Assembly (NCBI GenBank): GCA_024691145.1
Contig: JAILNW010000387.1
Coordinates: 1-12,087 of the forward strand
Source: Lachnospiraceae bacterium
Lineage (GTDB): Bacteria > Bacillota > Clostridia > Lachnospirales > Lachnospiraceae
Reading direction: 5' to 3'
DNA length: 12,087 nucleotides
Shown: positions 1 through 7,744 of the stretch, piece after piece
Numbering within the stretch: the first letter of the stretch is position 1
Layout of the letters: the number at the start of each line of letters is the position of its first letter
Translations under genes and position numbers: made by a program
Notes under the pieces: model-generated
The model's input: the letters and a program-made list of their open reading frames with translations, nothing else
Told to the model about the DNA's origin: nothing
The model's database searches: none

Positions 1-186
1 GGAACCATGAGTTCTGTAAGAATCATGATGGCATATGAGACATGTGTAACGCATAATATGAAGCAGGCCAACAAGTATTATAACCTGCTTAAGAATCTTT
101 CGAAGAGCGAACCGTTAAAGGGTGAGTCAGATCTTGAATTAATGCTTGGCATGTATATATATGAAAGCTATTTTGGAGTAAATTAA
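1..186 (+). CDS. C-terminal end of an unrecognised protein (5' truncated)
   Basis: Reading frame 1 is open from the first base to a TAA at 184-186, giving 61 residues and a stop, with the start outside the window. The tail looks alpha-helical and soluble: it has paired Tyr/Leu residues (KYYNLLKNL) and an aromatic end (MYIYESYFGVN), with no membrane segment. This could be the last helices of a helical-repeat (TPR-like) domain, but too little is visible to assign a family. It does not look like SecF, which precedes recJ in Bacillus. The helical C-terminal half of the M50 peptidase at the other end of the window has a broadly similar flavour (YYGYYCLYHN), so a relative of that protein is a weak guess. 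The frame is supported by an inverted repeat starting directly after the stop. Confidence 0.6.
   Translation, partial: GTMSSVRIMMAYETCVTHNMKQANKYYNLLKNLSKSEPLKGESDLELMLGMYIYESYFGVN
146..174 (+). promoter_or_regulatory. candidate sigma-A promoter for the recJ operon
   Basis: TTGGCA at 146-151 matches the -35 consensus at five of six positions. After exactly 17 nt comes TATTTT at 169-174, a four-of-six match to the -10. Transcription would start near 181, so the mRNA would carry a leader of about 80 nt containing the whole 187-238 hairpin before the recJ ribosome site. The element lies inside the last codons of the upstream gene, so the match may be chance. TTGAAT at 134-139 with TATATG at 158-163 (18-nt spacer) is a weaker alternative. 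Confidence 0.35.
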
Positions 187-238
187 TATATGGAATAAAA
201 GTCAAAAGTTTCACGGCTTTTGACTTTTGTACCATATA
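187..238 (+). terminator. long inverted repeat: terminator of the upstream gene or leader hairpin of recJ
   Basis: The core arms 197-208 (AAAAGTCAAAAG) and 217-228 (CTTTTGACTTTT) are perfect 12-bp complements around an 8-nt loop. The stem continues outward through one G-T and one A-T pair, a single A/A mismatch, and a further perfect 7 bp (187-193 TATATGG with 232-238 CCATATA). The U-run of a classic terminator is inside the stem as TTTT at 225-228, and its A-run partner makes the structure symmetric, so it could end transcription on either strand. It begins at the base after the upstream stop codon, which fits a terminator. If the promoter at 146-174 is real, the same hairpin lies in the recJ leader. 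Confidence 0.65.
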
Positions 239-261
239 GAAGAGTTAAAAGGTGAAGAATT

Positions 262-2016
262 TTGAAAAAATGGTTTATAAGTAATAAGGCTGCAGATTTT
301 CAGCATATTACTGAGAAATTTAAGGTAAGTGAAATTATAGCCAGGGTAATGGTTAACAGGGGAGTTAAAGAAGATAATGATATCGAAGAGTATCTTAATG
401 GTACTATAAATGATATGCATGATCCTTTGCTTATGAAAGATATGGATAAGGCAAGGGACATTATTATTGAAAAGGCAAATGAAAAGAAGCGTATAAGAAT
501 AGTTGGAGACTATGATGTGGATGGCATAGTTTCCACATTTGTTTTATATGATGCTTTAAAAAATATAGGAGCATGTGTGGATTATTGTGTACCTGACAGA
601 ATTAAAGATGGATATGGAATTAATAAAGACATAATTAAAAGAGCATATGATGATGGTATAGATACTATTCTTACCTGCGATAATGGAATAGCTGCATTAG
701 AACAGGCAGAATATGCATGGGAACTTGGCATGACCATGGTCATAACAGATCATCATGATGTTCCATTTGAAGAAAATGATGGAGTAAAACGTCAGATTTT
801 ACCTAAGGCAAAGGCAGTTGTTAATCCACATAGGGATGATTGTGCATATCCATATAAGAACCTTTGTGGTGCAAGTGTTTCCTATAAACTTGTGGAAGCA
901 ATTTATAAGAAACTAGGATTTAAAAAAGAAGATGTAACAAAGTATATAGAGTATATTGCCATAGCCACTGTATGTGATGTTATGGAGTTAAAAAAAGAAA
1001 ACAGGATTATTGTAAAGCATGGACTTTATGCTCTTATTAATACTTCTAATAAAGGTTTAAGAGCATTATATGTGGTTAATAATCTTACATCTCTTAATGT
1101 TTTTCATCTGGGATTTGTAATAGGACCATGTCTTAATGCCACAGGAAGACTATCATCTGCAACAAGGGCTATAGAGCTTCTTAGCTGTGATGATGAAAAG
1201 AAAGCCATCAGCATAGCTACAGAACTTAAGGAGCTTAACGATTCCCGAAAGGATATGACTAAAGAAAATTTTGAAAAGGCTTTACAAATGATAGAAGAAT
1301 CTGATATGATATATGATAAAATAATAGTTGTATATCTTAAAGATTGTCATGAAAGTCTTGCCGGAATTATTGCAGGCAGAATAAGGGAAAAGTATTATAA
1401 ACCAGCTATTGTTCTGACTGAAGGAGAGGGAATTGTTAAGGGTTCCTGCAGGTCTATTGAACAGTATAACATTTTTGAGGAATTAACAAGGTGTAAGGAT
1501 TTGCTTACAAAGTTCGGAGGACATCCTATGGCAGCAGGTTTATCTTTGCCTATGGAGAATGTTGAGCTTCTTAGAAGGAGGCTTAATGATAATACAACTT
1601 TGACAGAAGAAGACCTTATCCCAAAAGTAAGCATAGATATAGCACTTCCATTTGGTTATGTTAATGAAGATGTAATTAATGAACTTGAAAAACTCGAACC
1701 ATGTGGAAAGGATAATGAGAAGCCAATATTTGCTGAACGTAATGTGACTGTGAGTAAAGCCAAGGTTTTTGGAAAAAACCGCAATGTACTTAAGTGCAGC
1801 TTAACCAATGAATATGGAAGAACTATGGAAGGCATTTATTTTGGTGATATAGAGGAATTTGAAACATATATAACTGATAAGTTTGGATCAGAGGAACTTA
1901 ATAAACTTTATAATGGGTTTAATAATGTTATAAAATTATCAATAATATACTATCCTGTTATTAATGAGTTTAATGGCAGAAGAACAGTACAGATTCAGAT
2001 AAAAGAATACAGATAG
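262..2016 (+). CDS. recJ: single-stranded-DNA-specific 5'-3' exonuclease RecJ
   Basis: RecJ degrades single-stranded DNA from 5' ends during recombination, mismatch and base-excision repair. The 584-residue protein carries the DHH phosphoesterase signature in order: DYDVDG at 83-88 (canonically DYDADG), DNG at 140-142, DHH at 163-165, VNPH at 187-190, Asp239 in the TVCDV block, NATGR at 292-296, and the DHHA1 motif GGHPMAAG at 419-426. LEPCGKDNEKPIF at 478-490 opens the C-terminal OB-fold and corresponds to the usual LEPFGxGNxxPxF. Its length is near that of E. coli RecJ and well short of Bacillus RecJ, so the extra C-terminal domain of the latter is absent. The start is TTG at 262, six bases after GGTGA (251-255); no ATG in frame lies nearby. 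First gene of the operon, 27 nt before apt. All metal-binding residues appear present. Confidence 0.95.
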   Translation: MKKWFISNKAADFQHITEKFKVSEIIARVMVNRGVKEDNDIEEYLNGTINDMHDPLLMKDMDKARDIIIEKANEKKRIRIVGDYDVDGIVSTFVLYDALKNIGACVDYCVPDRIKDGYGINKDIIKRAYDDGIDTILTCDNGIAALEQAEYAWELGMTMVITDHHDVPFEENDGVKRQILPKAKAVVNPHRDDCAYPYKNLCGASVSYKLVEAIYKKLGFKKEDVTKYIEYIAIATVCDVMELKKENRIIVKHGLYALINTSNKGLRALYVVNNLTSLNVFHLGFVIGPCLNATGRLSSATRAIELLSCDDEKKAISIATELKELNDSRKDMTKENFEKALQMIEESDMIYDKIIVVYLKDCHESLAGIIAGRIREKYYKPAIVLTEGEGIVKGSCRSIEQYNIFEELTRCKDLLTKFGGHPMAAGLSLPMENVELLRRRLNDNTTLTEEDLIPKVSIDIALPFGYVNEDVINELEKLEPCGKDNEKPIFAERNVTVSKAKVFGKNRNVLKCSLTNEYGRTMEGIYFGDIEEFETYITDKFGSEELNKLYNGFNNVIKLSIIYYPVINEFNGRRTVQIQIKEYR

Positions 2017-2043
2017 ACATATTTTTAAGAGAGGATGAATGAC

Positions 2044-2568
2044 GTGAAAAAAGTCGAAGATTACATTATTACAATTCCAGATTTTCCAAAGGAAGGAATT
2101 ATGTTCAGGGACATTACTGGTATTTTACAGGACAAGGATGGTTTAAAACTTACAATTGACGAACTCCAGAAGTTAATTGGAGATGTTGATTTTAATATTG
2201 TAGTTGGACCAGAGTCAAGAGGATTTATTTTTGGAGTGCCTGTTGCATATAACATGAATAAGGCATTTGTTCCTGTAAGAAAGAAAGGAAAACTTCCTAG
2301 AGAAACAATTTCAGAAAAGTATGCTCTTGAGTATGGAGAAGCAGAGATTGAAGTACATAAAGATGCCATTAAACCAGGGGATAAGGTAGTAATCATTGAC
2401 GACCTTATAGCTACAGGCGGAACTATAGAAGCCATGATTAAGATGATAGAAAGTCTTGGCGGAGAGATTGTAAAGATTGTATTCGTAACAGAATTAGTTG
2501 ATCTTGGTGGAAGAAAGAGACTTGAAGGATATAATATAGAATCAATTGTTAAGTATGAAGGTGAATGA
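2044..2568 (+). CDS. apt: adenine phosphoribosyltransferase
   Basis: Apt converts adenine and PRPP to AMP and pyrophosphate in cytoplasmic purine salvage. From the GTG at 2044 the protein is 174 residues, a normal length. It shows IPDFPKEGIMFRDIT at 11-25, ESRGFIFG at 57-64, the flexible-loop region RKKGKLP at 79-85, and the PRPP-binding loop VVIIDDLIATGGT at 115-127 with both acidic residues. A longer reading from ATG 2035 is possible, but its start directly abuts the GAGG at 2031-2034, leaving no spacing. GTG 2044 lies nine bases from that site and gives MKKVEDYI, the usual Apt amino terminus, so I prefer it. It sits between recJ and rel as in Bacillus; all three touch nucleotide metabolism or stress, and Apt enzymes in Firmicutes are among those reported to be affected by (p)ppGpp. 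Confidence 0.93.
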   Translation: MKKVEDYIITIPDFPKEGIMFRDITGILQDKDGLKLTIDELQKLIGDVDFNIVVGPESRGFIFGVPVAYNMNKAFVPVRKKGKLPRETISEKYALEYGEAEIEVHKDAIKPGDKVVIIDDLIATGGTIEAMIKMIESLGGEIVKIVFVTELVDLGGRKRLEGYNIESIVKYEGE

Positions 2569-2595
2569 TTTTTACAGATTTAAGGTGGTGATACT

Positions 2596-4890
2596 ATGAT
2601 GGATTCAAAGGATCAATTCGAAGGTACAGTTATAGCAGAAAGAAAAGGTTATTATCTTGAGGATAATACCAAAGGAAAAACTAAAGAAGAATTGTATGAT
2701 GAACTCATAGAAGTCATCAGGCAGTATCATCCTTCAACTGATTTTTCCATGATTGAGAAGGCATACAGAATTGCTGATGAAGCACATAAAGATCAGAAGA
2801 GAAAGTCTGGAGAGCCTTATATTATTCATCCTCTGGCAGTTGCTATTATTCTTGCCAGACTGGAGCTTGATAAGGAAACAATTGTTGCGGGAATTTTACA
2901 TGATGTTGTAGAAGATACAGAACTGACTAACGAAGATATTACTAGAGAATTTAATGAAGAGATTGCTTTATTGGTGGATGGTGTAACAAAACTTACACAG
3001 TTAAATTATTCATCTGATAAAGTAGAGATACAGGCTGAAAACTTAAGAAAGATGTTTTTGGCAATGGCAAAGGATATAAGAGTAATTCTTATAAAACTTG
3101 CAGACAGACTTCATAATATGAGAACTTTGGAACATATGAAGCCTGAAAAACAAAGAGAAAAATCAAAAGAAACCATGGAGATATATGCTCCTTTAGCTCA
3201 AAGACTTGGTATATCAAAGGTTAAAGTTGAGTTAGATGACCTTGCACTTCAGTACCTTGAGCCAGAGGTTTATAATGATTTAAGTAACAAGATAAAGATA
3301 AGAAAAGAAGAGAGAGAATCATTTATAACTTCTATTGTTGATGAAGTTGCTGCATATATTAAGAATGCAGGAATTGAAGGAAGAGTACATGGAAGAGTTA
3401 AGCATTTCTTTAGTATTTATAAGAAAATGGTTAATCAGAATAAGACTCTCGATCAGATTTACGACTTATTTGCAGTAAGGGTTATAGTTAAGGATGTTAA
3501 GGACTGTTATGCGGTTCTTGGACTTATACATGAGATATATACTCCTATTCCAGGAAGAATCAAGGATTATATTGCCATGCCTAAACAGAATAAGTATCAG
3601 TCTTTGCATACAACACTTATTGGAAACAACGGTCAGCTGTTTGAAGTTCAGATAAGAACAGAAGAGATGCACCGTATTGCAGAGTATGGTATTGCTGCTC
3701 ATTGGAAATATAAAGAAGCACAGGATGGCAAGAACTCTCAGGATACGGAGGAAGCAAAGCTTGCATGGCTTAGACAGATTCTTGAGTGGCAGAAAGAAAT
3801 GTCAGACAATAAGGAGTTTCTTTCTCTTTTAAAGAGCGACCTTGACTTGTTTTCAGAGTGGGTTTACTGCTTTACGCCTAATGGTGATGTAAAGACCCTT
3901 CCTACAGGTTCCACACCTATTGATTTTGCATATGCGATTCATAGTGCTGTTGGTAATAAGATGGTAGGTGCAAGGGTTAATGGAAATCTTGTAACTTTTG
4001 ACTATAAGATATGTAATGGTGACAGAGTTGAGATTATGACTTCTCAGAACTCTAAAGGACCTAGCATGGACTGGTTGAAGCTTGTAAAAAGTACACAGGC
4101 AAAGAATAAGATTAACCAGTGGTTTAAAACCGAACTTAAGGAAGAAAACGTACAAAAGGGACGTGATTTGTTTGTTTCCTACTGTAAGTCCAAGAATATT
4201 GTAACAAGCAATATTCTTAAGCCAGAATATATGCAGAAGGCTATGGCAAAGTACGGTTTTAAGGACTGGGATTCCATTTATGCGGCAATTGGTCATGGAG
4301 GACTTAAGGAAGGCCAGGTAGTTAATAAGTTACTTGATGAATATAATAAGAATAAGATTAAAACAATTACTGATGAAGATGTACTGGGTGATTACGCTGA
4401 AAAGGAACATAAAAAGCCAAAGGGCAAGCGGGGAAGTGTCATTGTTAAAGGTATGTCCGGTGTTGCAACACGTATGTCAAAGTGCTGCGGACCTGTTCCG
4501 GGTGATGAGATTATTGGATTTATCACAAGAGGACGAGGTGTTACAATTCACAGAACTGACTGCGTAAATATTATGAATCTTTCTGATTTTGACAGGGAGA
4601 GACTTACTGAGACAGAGTGGGTTGCATCAGAAGAGAATCTTAATGATACTTTATTTGAAGCAGAAATCAGAATTTTTGCTGAAAGTGGTGCCGGAGTTAT
4701 TGTTGATATAACTAAGGTATTTACTGAGAATAAGATTGATATTATTTCCATGAATGCAAGATACGGAAAGAACGGAATACTTACTATTAATCTTGCCTTT
4801 GATGTTAATGGAAAATCACAGCTTGCATATTTAGTTGGAAAACTGCGTAATGTTGATAAAGTAATTGATATAGAACGTACAATGGGATAA
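2596..4890 (+). CDS. relA: bifunctional (p)ppGpp synthetase/hydrolase, Rel (RelA/SpoT family)
   Basis: This is the long ribosome-associated alarmone enzyme of 764 residues. It makes (p)ppGpp from ATP and GDP/GTP on amino-acid starvation and hydrolyses it again. Domains in order: HD hydrolase with H78, HDVVEDT at 102-108 and D170 (KLADRLHN); synthetase with DLFAVRVIV at 290-298, RIKD at 321-324, the YQSLHTT block at 334-340 and EVQIRT at 350-355; TGS at about 421-482; zinc-finger region with SKCCGP at 628-633 and HRTDC at 652-656; ACT domain from about 685. RIKD is the RxKD form found in bifunctional Rel enzymes rather than the ExDD form of synthetase-only RelA, and the HD residues are intact, so both activities are expected. 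About 25 residues precede the usual family start. ATG 2596 (a second ATG follows) has an AGGTGGTGA ribosome site at 2583-2591. Confidence 0.96.
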   Translation: MMDSKDQFEGTVIAERKGYYLEDNTKGKTKEELYDELIEVIRQYHPSTDFSMIEKAYRIADEAHKDQKRKSGEPYIIHPLAVAIILARLELDKETIVAGILHDVVEDTELTNEDITREFNEEIALLVDGVTKLTQLNYSSDKVEIQAENLRKMFLAMAKDIRVILIKLADRLHNMRTLEHMKPEKQREKSKETMEIYAPLAQRLGISKVKVELDDLALQYLEPEVYNDLSNKIKIRKEERESFITSIVDEVAAYIKNAGIEGRVHGRVKHFFSIYKKMVNQNKTLDQIYDLFAVRVIVKDVKDCYAVLGLIHEIYTPIPGRIKDYIAMPKQNKYQSLHTTLIGNNGQLFEVQIRTEEMHRIAEYGIAAHWKYKEAQDGKNSQDTEEAKLAWLRQILEWQKEMSDNKEFLSLLKSDLDLFSEWVYCFTPNGDVKTLPTGSTPIDFAYAIHSAVGNKMVGARVNGNLVTFDYKICNGDRVEIMTSQNSKGPSMDWLKLVKSTQAKNKINQWFKTELKEENVQKGRDLFVSYCKSKNIVTSNILKPEYMQKAMAKYGFKDWDSIYAAIGHGGLKEGQVVNKLLDEYNKNKIKTITDEDVLGDYAEKEHKKPKGKRGSVIVKGMSGVATRMSKCCGPVPGDEIIGFITRGRGVTIHRTDCVNIMNLSDFDRERLTETEWVASEENLNDTLFEAEIRIFAESGAGVIVDITKVFTENKIDIISMNARYGKNGILTINLAFDVNGKSQLAYLVGKLRNVDKVIDIERTMG

Positions 4891-4928
4891 TAGGGGAGTT
4901 GCCATAATTAGAAAGGCTGGTATAAATA

Positions 4929-5594
4929 ATGCAACAGACAGAGGCTAACAACCTGATTATAAGAAGTATACAGGTTGGATTTATAAGGACTAATTGTTAT
5001 ATAATTACTAATAAGGACAGTAATGAAGCGCTGATTATTGATCCTGGTGAGGAACATAAAAGAATTATAGAATATATAGAGGAACTTAAGGTAAAACCTA
5101 TAGCTATATTGCTTACTCATGGACACTTTGATCATATAAGGGCTGTAAATGAGATAGCAGAGAATTATCATATTAAGGTTTATGCAGGAAAAGATGAGCT
5201 TGAAATAATTAATGATGTTGAACTCAATTGTTCAAAGACCTTCAGACGTGATTATATAGCTAAGGTAGATGAAACCTTTACAGATGGGCAGGAAGTTTGT
5301 ATTTCTGACTTCAGGTTTAAGGTTTTATTTACACCAGGACACACTTTAGGTTCAATTTGTTTTTATTTTGAACAGGAAAAAGTATTATTTTCTGGAGATA
5401 CAATTTTTAATCTGGGTGTTGGAAGAACGGATTTTCCAACAGGAAGTGCCAGAACACTTTTAGAAAGTATTAATAAAAAACTAAGACCTTTAGATGATGA
5501 TATAATTGTATTTCCAGGACATGGTGAGCCAACAACCATAGGGTATGAAAGAAGAAATTCTGAATGCTGGCTAGAGGGCGAACAGTATGTTTAA
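4929..5594 (+). CDS. metallo-beta-lactamase-fold hydrolase, glyoxalase II-like (YqgX/YcbL type)
   Basis: The 221-residue soluble protein has the full dinuclear metal set: THGHFDH at 63-69 (H64, H66, D68, H69), H138 in PGHTLGS, D157 in FSGDTIF, and H198 in FPGHGEPT. GRTDFPTGS at 165-173 is typical of the small YcbL/GloB2 branch, which hydrolyses thioesters such as S-lactoylglutathione in some bacteria. Glutathione use is uncertain in anaerobic clostridia, so the natural substrate is unknown and another thioester is possible. The start at ATG 4929 has only a distant AAAGG (4912-4916, 12 nt away), so translation may be modest; no better in-frame start is visible. Its last eight bases overlap hemZ, which implies translational coupling. 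In related genomes a dtd gene often lies between rel and this gene; here only 38 nt separate them. Confidence 0.88.
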   Translation: MQQTEANNLIIRSIQVGFIRTNCYIITNKDSNEALIIDPGEEHKRIIEYIEELKVKPIAILLTHGHFDHIRAVNEIAENYHIKVYAGKDELEIINDVELNCSKTFRRDYIAKVDETFTDGQEVCISDFRFKVLFTPGHTLGSICFYFEQEKVLFSGDTIFNLGVGRTDFPTGSARTLLESINKKLRPLDDDIIVFPGHGEPTTIGYERRNSECWLEGEQYV

Positions 5595-7071
5595 AGTATA
5601 TCTTTCCTGCAAAGATTATGAATATGATGTAAGAAGTATGATACAGGCCTTTTTTGGTAATCTGAAAATTGAAGCAGACTATGTGGATAACTCCGCTGAT
5701 TACAATCTTTATGCACAAACATCATGTTCAAATATTGAATTAAGGTTATGCTATGATAATATGGCTGATTCATCAGATAAGGAAGTCAGCATTAATGAAA
5801 CAGATGAACTTTTGTATAAAGCTGCTTATAAGAATGTTCTTAAGAAAGAATTATACAATATGTTTTCGAAAGCACTTGGTAAAACTTTGCCATGGGGAAC
5901 ATTAACAGGCATAAGACCAAGTAAAATTGCTCTTACAAGAATAGAACAGGGAATTAGCAAAGAAGATATAATTGAATTTATGAAAGATACATATCTTTGT
6001 TCTTTGGAAAGAGCAGAACTTGCCTGTGATATTGCATTAAAAGAATATGGCATTTTAAAGGATATAGATTATAAGAATGGTTACAGTCTTTATGTTGGAA
6101 TTCCATTTTGCCCAACAAGATGTCTATATTGTTCATTTACATCATATCCGGCAGATTCTTATAAAGATTATGTTGAGCCATATCTTGGTGCATTATTTAA
6201 AGAGATAGAACAAACCTCAAAGCTATTTAAGAATAAAACCCTGACTTCAGTTTATATAGGAGGAGGAACCCCAACTACATTAAGTGCAGGCCAGTTAAAA
6301 AGCTTAATTGATAAATTAAAAGAATGTTTTGATTTTTCAACTGTAAGGGAATTTACAGTTGAAGCAGGAAGACCGGACAGTATAACTATGGATAAGCTTA
6401 AGGTATTAAAGGAATGTAAAGTCGACAGAATATCTATAAACCCTCAGACCATGTGTCAGAGTACACTTGATATAATAGGCAGAAAGCATACTGTCTCGGA
6501 TATATATGATGCCTGCAACATGGCTGAAGAGGCAGGTCATAAGGTTATTAATATGGATCTTATAGTTGGACTGCCAGGTGAAGATACAGAGGTTTTAAAG
6601 GATACTTTGGAAAAGATTGTGAAGCTTGATCCAGCCAATGTAACAGTTCATACACTGGCGATGAAGCGAACATCTAATCTTACTATGAATATTGATAAAT
6701 ACAAAGATATGTTATCAGAGCATGTTAGTGATGCTGTTGAATATGCAAAAAATTATCTGTGTGAATACGGATATGAGCCATATTATTTGTACAGACAGAA
6801 GAATATGACGGATAATCTTGAAAATATTGGTTATTCAAAAGTGGGAAAAGAGGGAATATATAATATTCTCATCATGGAGGAAATACAGAATATACTTGCA
6901 CTTGGTGCAGGTGCTGTATGTAAGTTTGTGGATTATAAGAATAAAACTATTACAAGAGTTGATAATGTTAAGAGCATAAATGATTATATTACACGAATTG
7001 ATGATATGATTGAGAAAAAATCAAACTTTTTACTAAAAGAAGGGGCGAACTATGATGAAATCTTCTGGTAA
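5587..7071 (+). CDS. hemZ: HemZ-type radical SAM protein (putative coproporphyrinogen III dehydrogenase)
   Basis: This 494-residue radical SAM enzyme has the cluster motif PFCPTRCLYCSF with Cys175, Cys179 and Cys182 (CxxxCxxC), the GGGTPT SAM-binding motif at 225-230, and DLIVGLPGE at 324-332. The roughly 160-residue N-terminal extension containing TLTGIRPSK at 105-113 marks the HemZ branch and separates it from HemN and HemW. HemZ is annotated as oxygen-independent coproporphyrinogen III oxidase, but HemN-like proteins are often misassigned and many clostridia lack a full haem pathway, so substrate and role are open. ATG 5587 overlaps the upstream hydrolase by 8 nt, and its 3' end overlaps the HD-GYP gene by 20 nt. 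The three genes are therefore probably translated as a coupled set. Confidence 0.9.
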   Translation: MFKVYLSCKDYEYDVRSMIQAFFGNLKIEADYVDNSADYNLYAQTSCSNIELRLCYDNMADSSDKEVSINETDELLYKAAYKNVLKKELYNMFSKALGKTLPWGTLTGIRPSKIALTRIEQGISKEDIIEFMKDTYLCSLERAELACDIALKEYGILKDIDYKNGYSLYVGIPFCPTRCLYCSFTSYPADSYKDYVEPYLGALFKEIEQTSKLFKNKTLTSVYIGGGTPTTLSAGQLKSLIDKLKECFDFSTVREFTVEAGRPDSITMDKLKVLKECKVDRISINPQTMCQSTLDIIGRKHTVSDIYDACNMAEEAGHKVINMDLIVGLPGEDTEVLKDTLEKIVKLDPANVTVHTLAMKRTSNLTMNIDKYKDMLSEHVSDAVEYAKNYLCEYGYEPYYLYRQKNMTDNLENIGYSKVGKEGIYNILIMEEIQNILALGAGAVCKFVDYKNKTITRVDNVKSINDYITRIDDMIEKKSNFLLKEGANYDEIFW

Positions 7072-7714
7072 TATTGATGATAACCAGTTTAGGCATGAGG
7101 TTGAAGCAGACCTTAGGGATGCCATAGAACATGGAATACTGGTTAGTATACTAGCAAGAAAGTTGTCTGAGGAATTGGGAAAAGATGAGCAGTTTTGTTA
7201 TGACATGTCTGTTGCAGGGCTGCTTCATGATATAGGAAAGATGAAACTTAGCAGATATCTGTACTGGAGAAGAGACGATTCTCTGGAGATTGAAGAGATG
7301 AAGTATGTAAGGCTTCATTCGAAGCTGAGTTATGAGATTTTAAAGGATAAAGGTTATTCAGATAATGTACTTGATGCAATTCATTATCATCATGAGAATT
7401 ATGATGGCTCCGGATATCCTAATAATCTTAAGGATGAGGATATTCCTGAGGGTGCCAGAATATTAAGGGCATGTGATGTGTTTGCAGCACTGGTTACAGA
7501 CAGACCATACAGAACTGCATTTGACATGAATACAGCTATAGAGCTTATGATAGAAGAGGTAAGAAACTTTGACCTTGCTATATTTATGGCATTTCAGAAT
7601 ATGGTAAACTATAATGATTTTACTGATATAGTTTATAATGGACTGTTTGAAAATGAGGATACTATCGATGAGTATATTAAGTTATGCTTAGAAGAGTATG
7701 ATGAAGAGAGATAA
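7052..7714 (+). CDS. stand-alone HD-GYP domain phosphodiesterase
   Basis: The 220-residue protein is almost entirely an HD-GYP domain, the family that hydrolyses cyclic di-GMP (and in some cases cGAMP). It has a likely first metal His26, the HD pair H59-D60 in LLHDIGK, H89, HHENYDGSGYP at 113-123, D142 in CDVFAAL, and RPYR at 151-154. These are the family's catalytic and signature residues, so it should be active. There is no receiver, PAS, GAF or membrane segment, so its input signal is not encoded in the protein. Starts at ATG 7052 (or ATG 7055), with AGGGG at 7041-7045 inside hemZ; the genes overlap by 20 nt. It is 30 nt before hisS. An HD-GYP gene at this spot is not part of the classical recJ-aspS cluster. 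A different nucleotide substrate cannot be excluded. Confidence 0.9.
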   Translation: MMKSSGNIDDNQFRHEVEADLRDAIEHGILVSILARKLSEELGKDEQFCYDMSVAGLLHDIGKMKLSRYLYWRRDDSLEIEEMKYVRLHSKLSYEILKDKGYSDNVLDAIHYHHENYDGSGYPNNLKDEDIPEGARILRACDVFAALVTDRPYRTAFDMNTAIELMIEEVRNFDLAIFMAFQNMVNYNDFTDIVYNGLFENEDTIDEYIKLCLEEYDEER

Positions 7715-7744
7715 TAATATTAATTATAGAAAAGAGGATTATTA

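Noticed and set aside
61..90. Inverted repeat AAGCAGG / CCTGCTT with a 16-nt loop
   Set aside because: It lies inside a reading frame, has a 7-bp stem with a long loop, and is not followed by a T-tract; probably chance.
2061..2435. 124-codon open frame on the minus strand within apt
   Set aside because: It is antisense to conserved Apt motifs; its serine-rich composition is typical of a reverse-strand shadow.
3853..4296. 147-codon open frame on the minus strand within rel
   Set aside because: It is a shadow of the well-supported rel coding sequence, has no recognisable domain and no ribosome site of its own.
4334..4567. 77-codon plus-strand frame in a second frame of rel
   Set aside because: It overlaps the Rel zinc-finger region, which is intact in the main frame, so there is no sign of a frameshift or nested gene.
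7715..7744. Possible T-box riboswitch before hisS
   Set aside because: Only 30 nt are available, far less than a T-box needs; the 58-nt gap before aspS is also too short.
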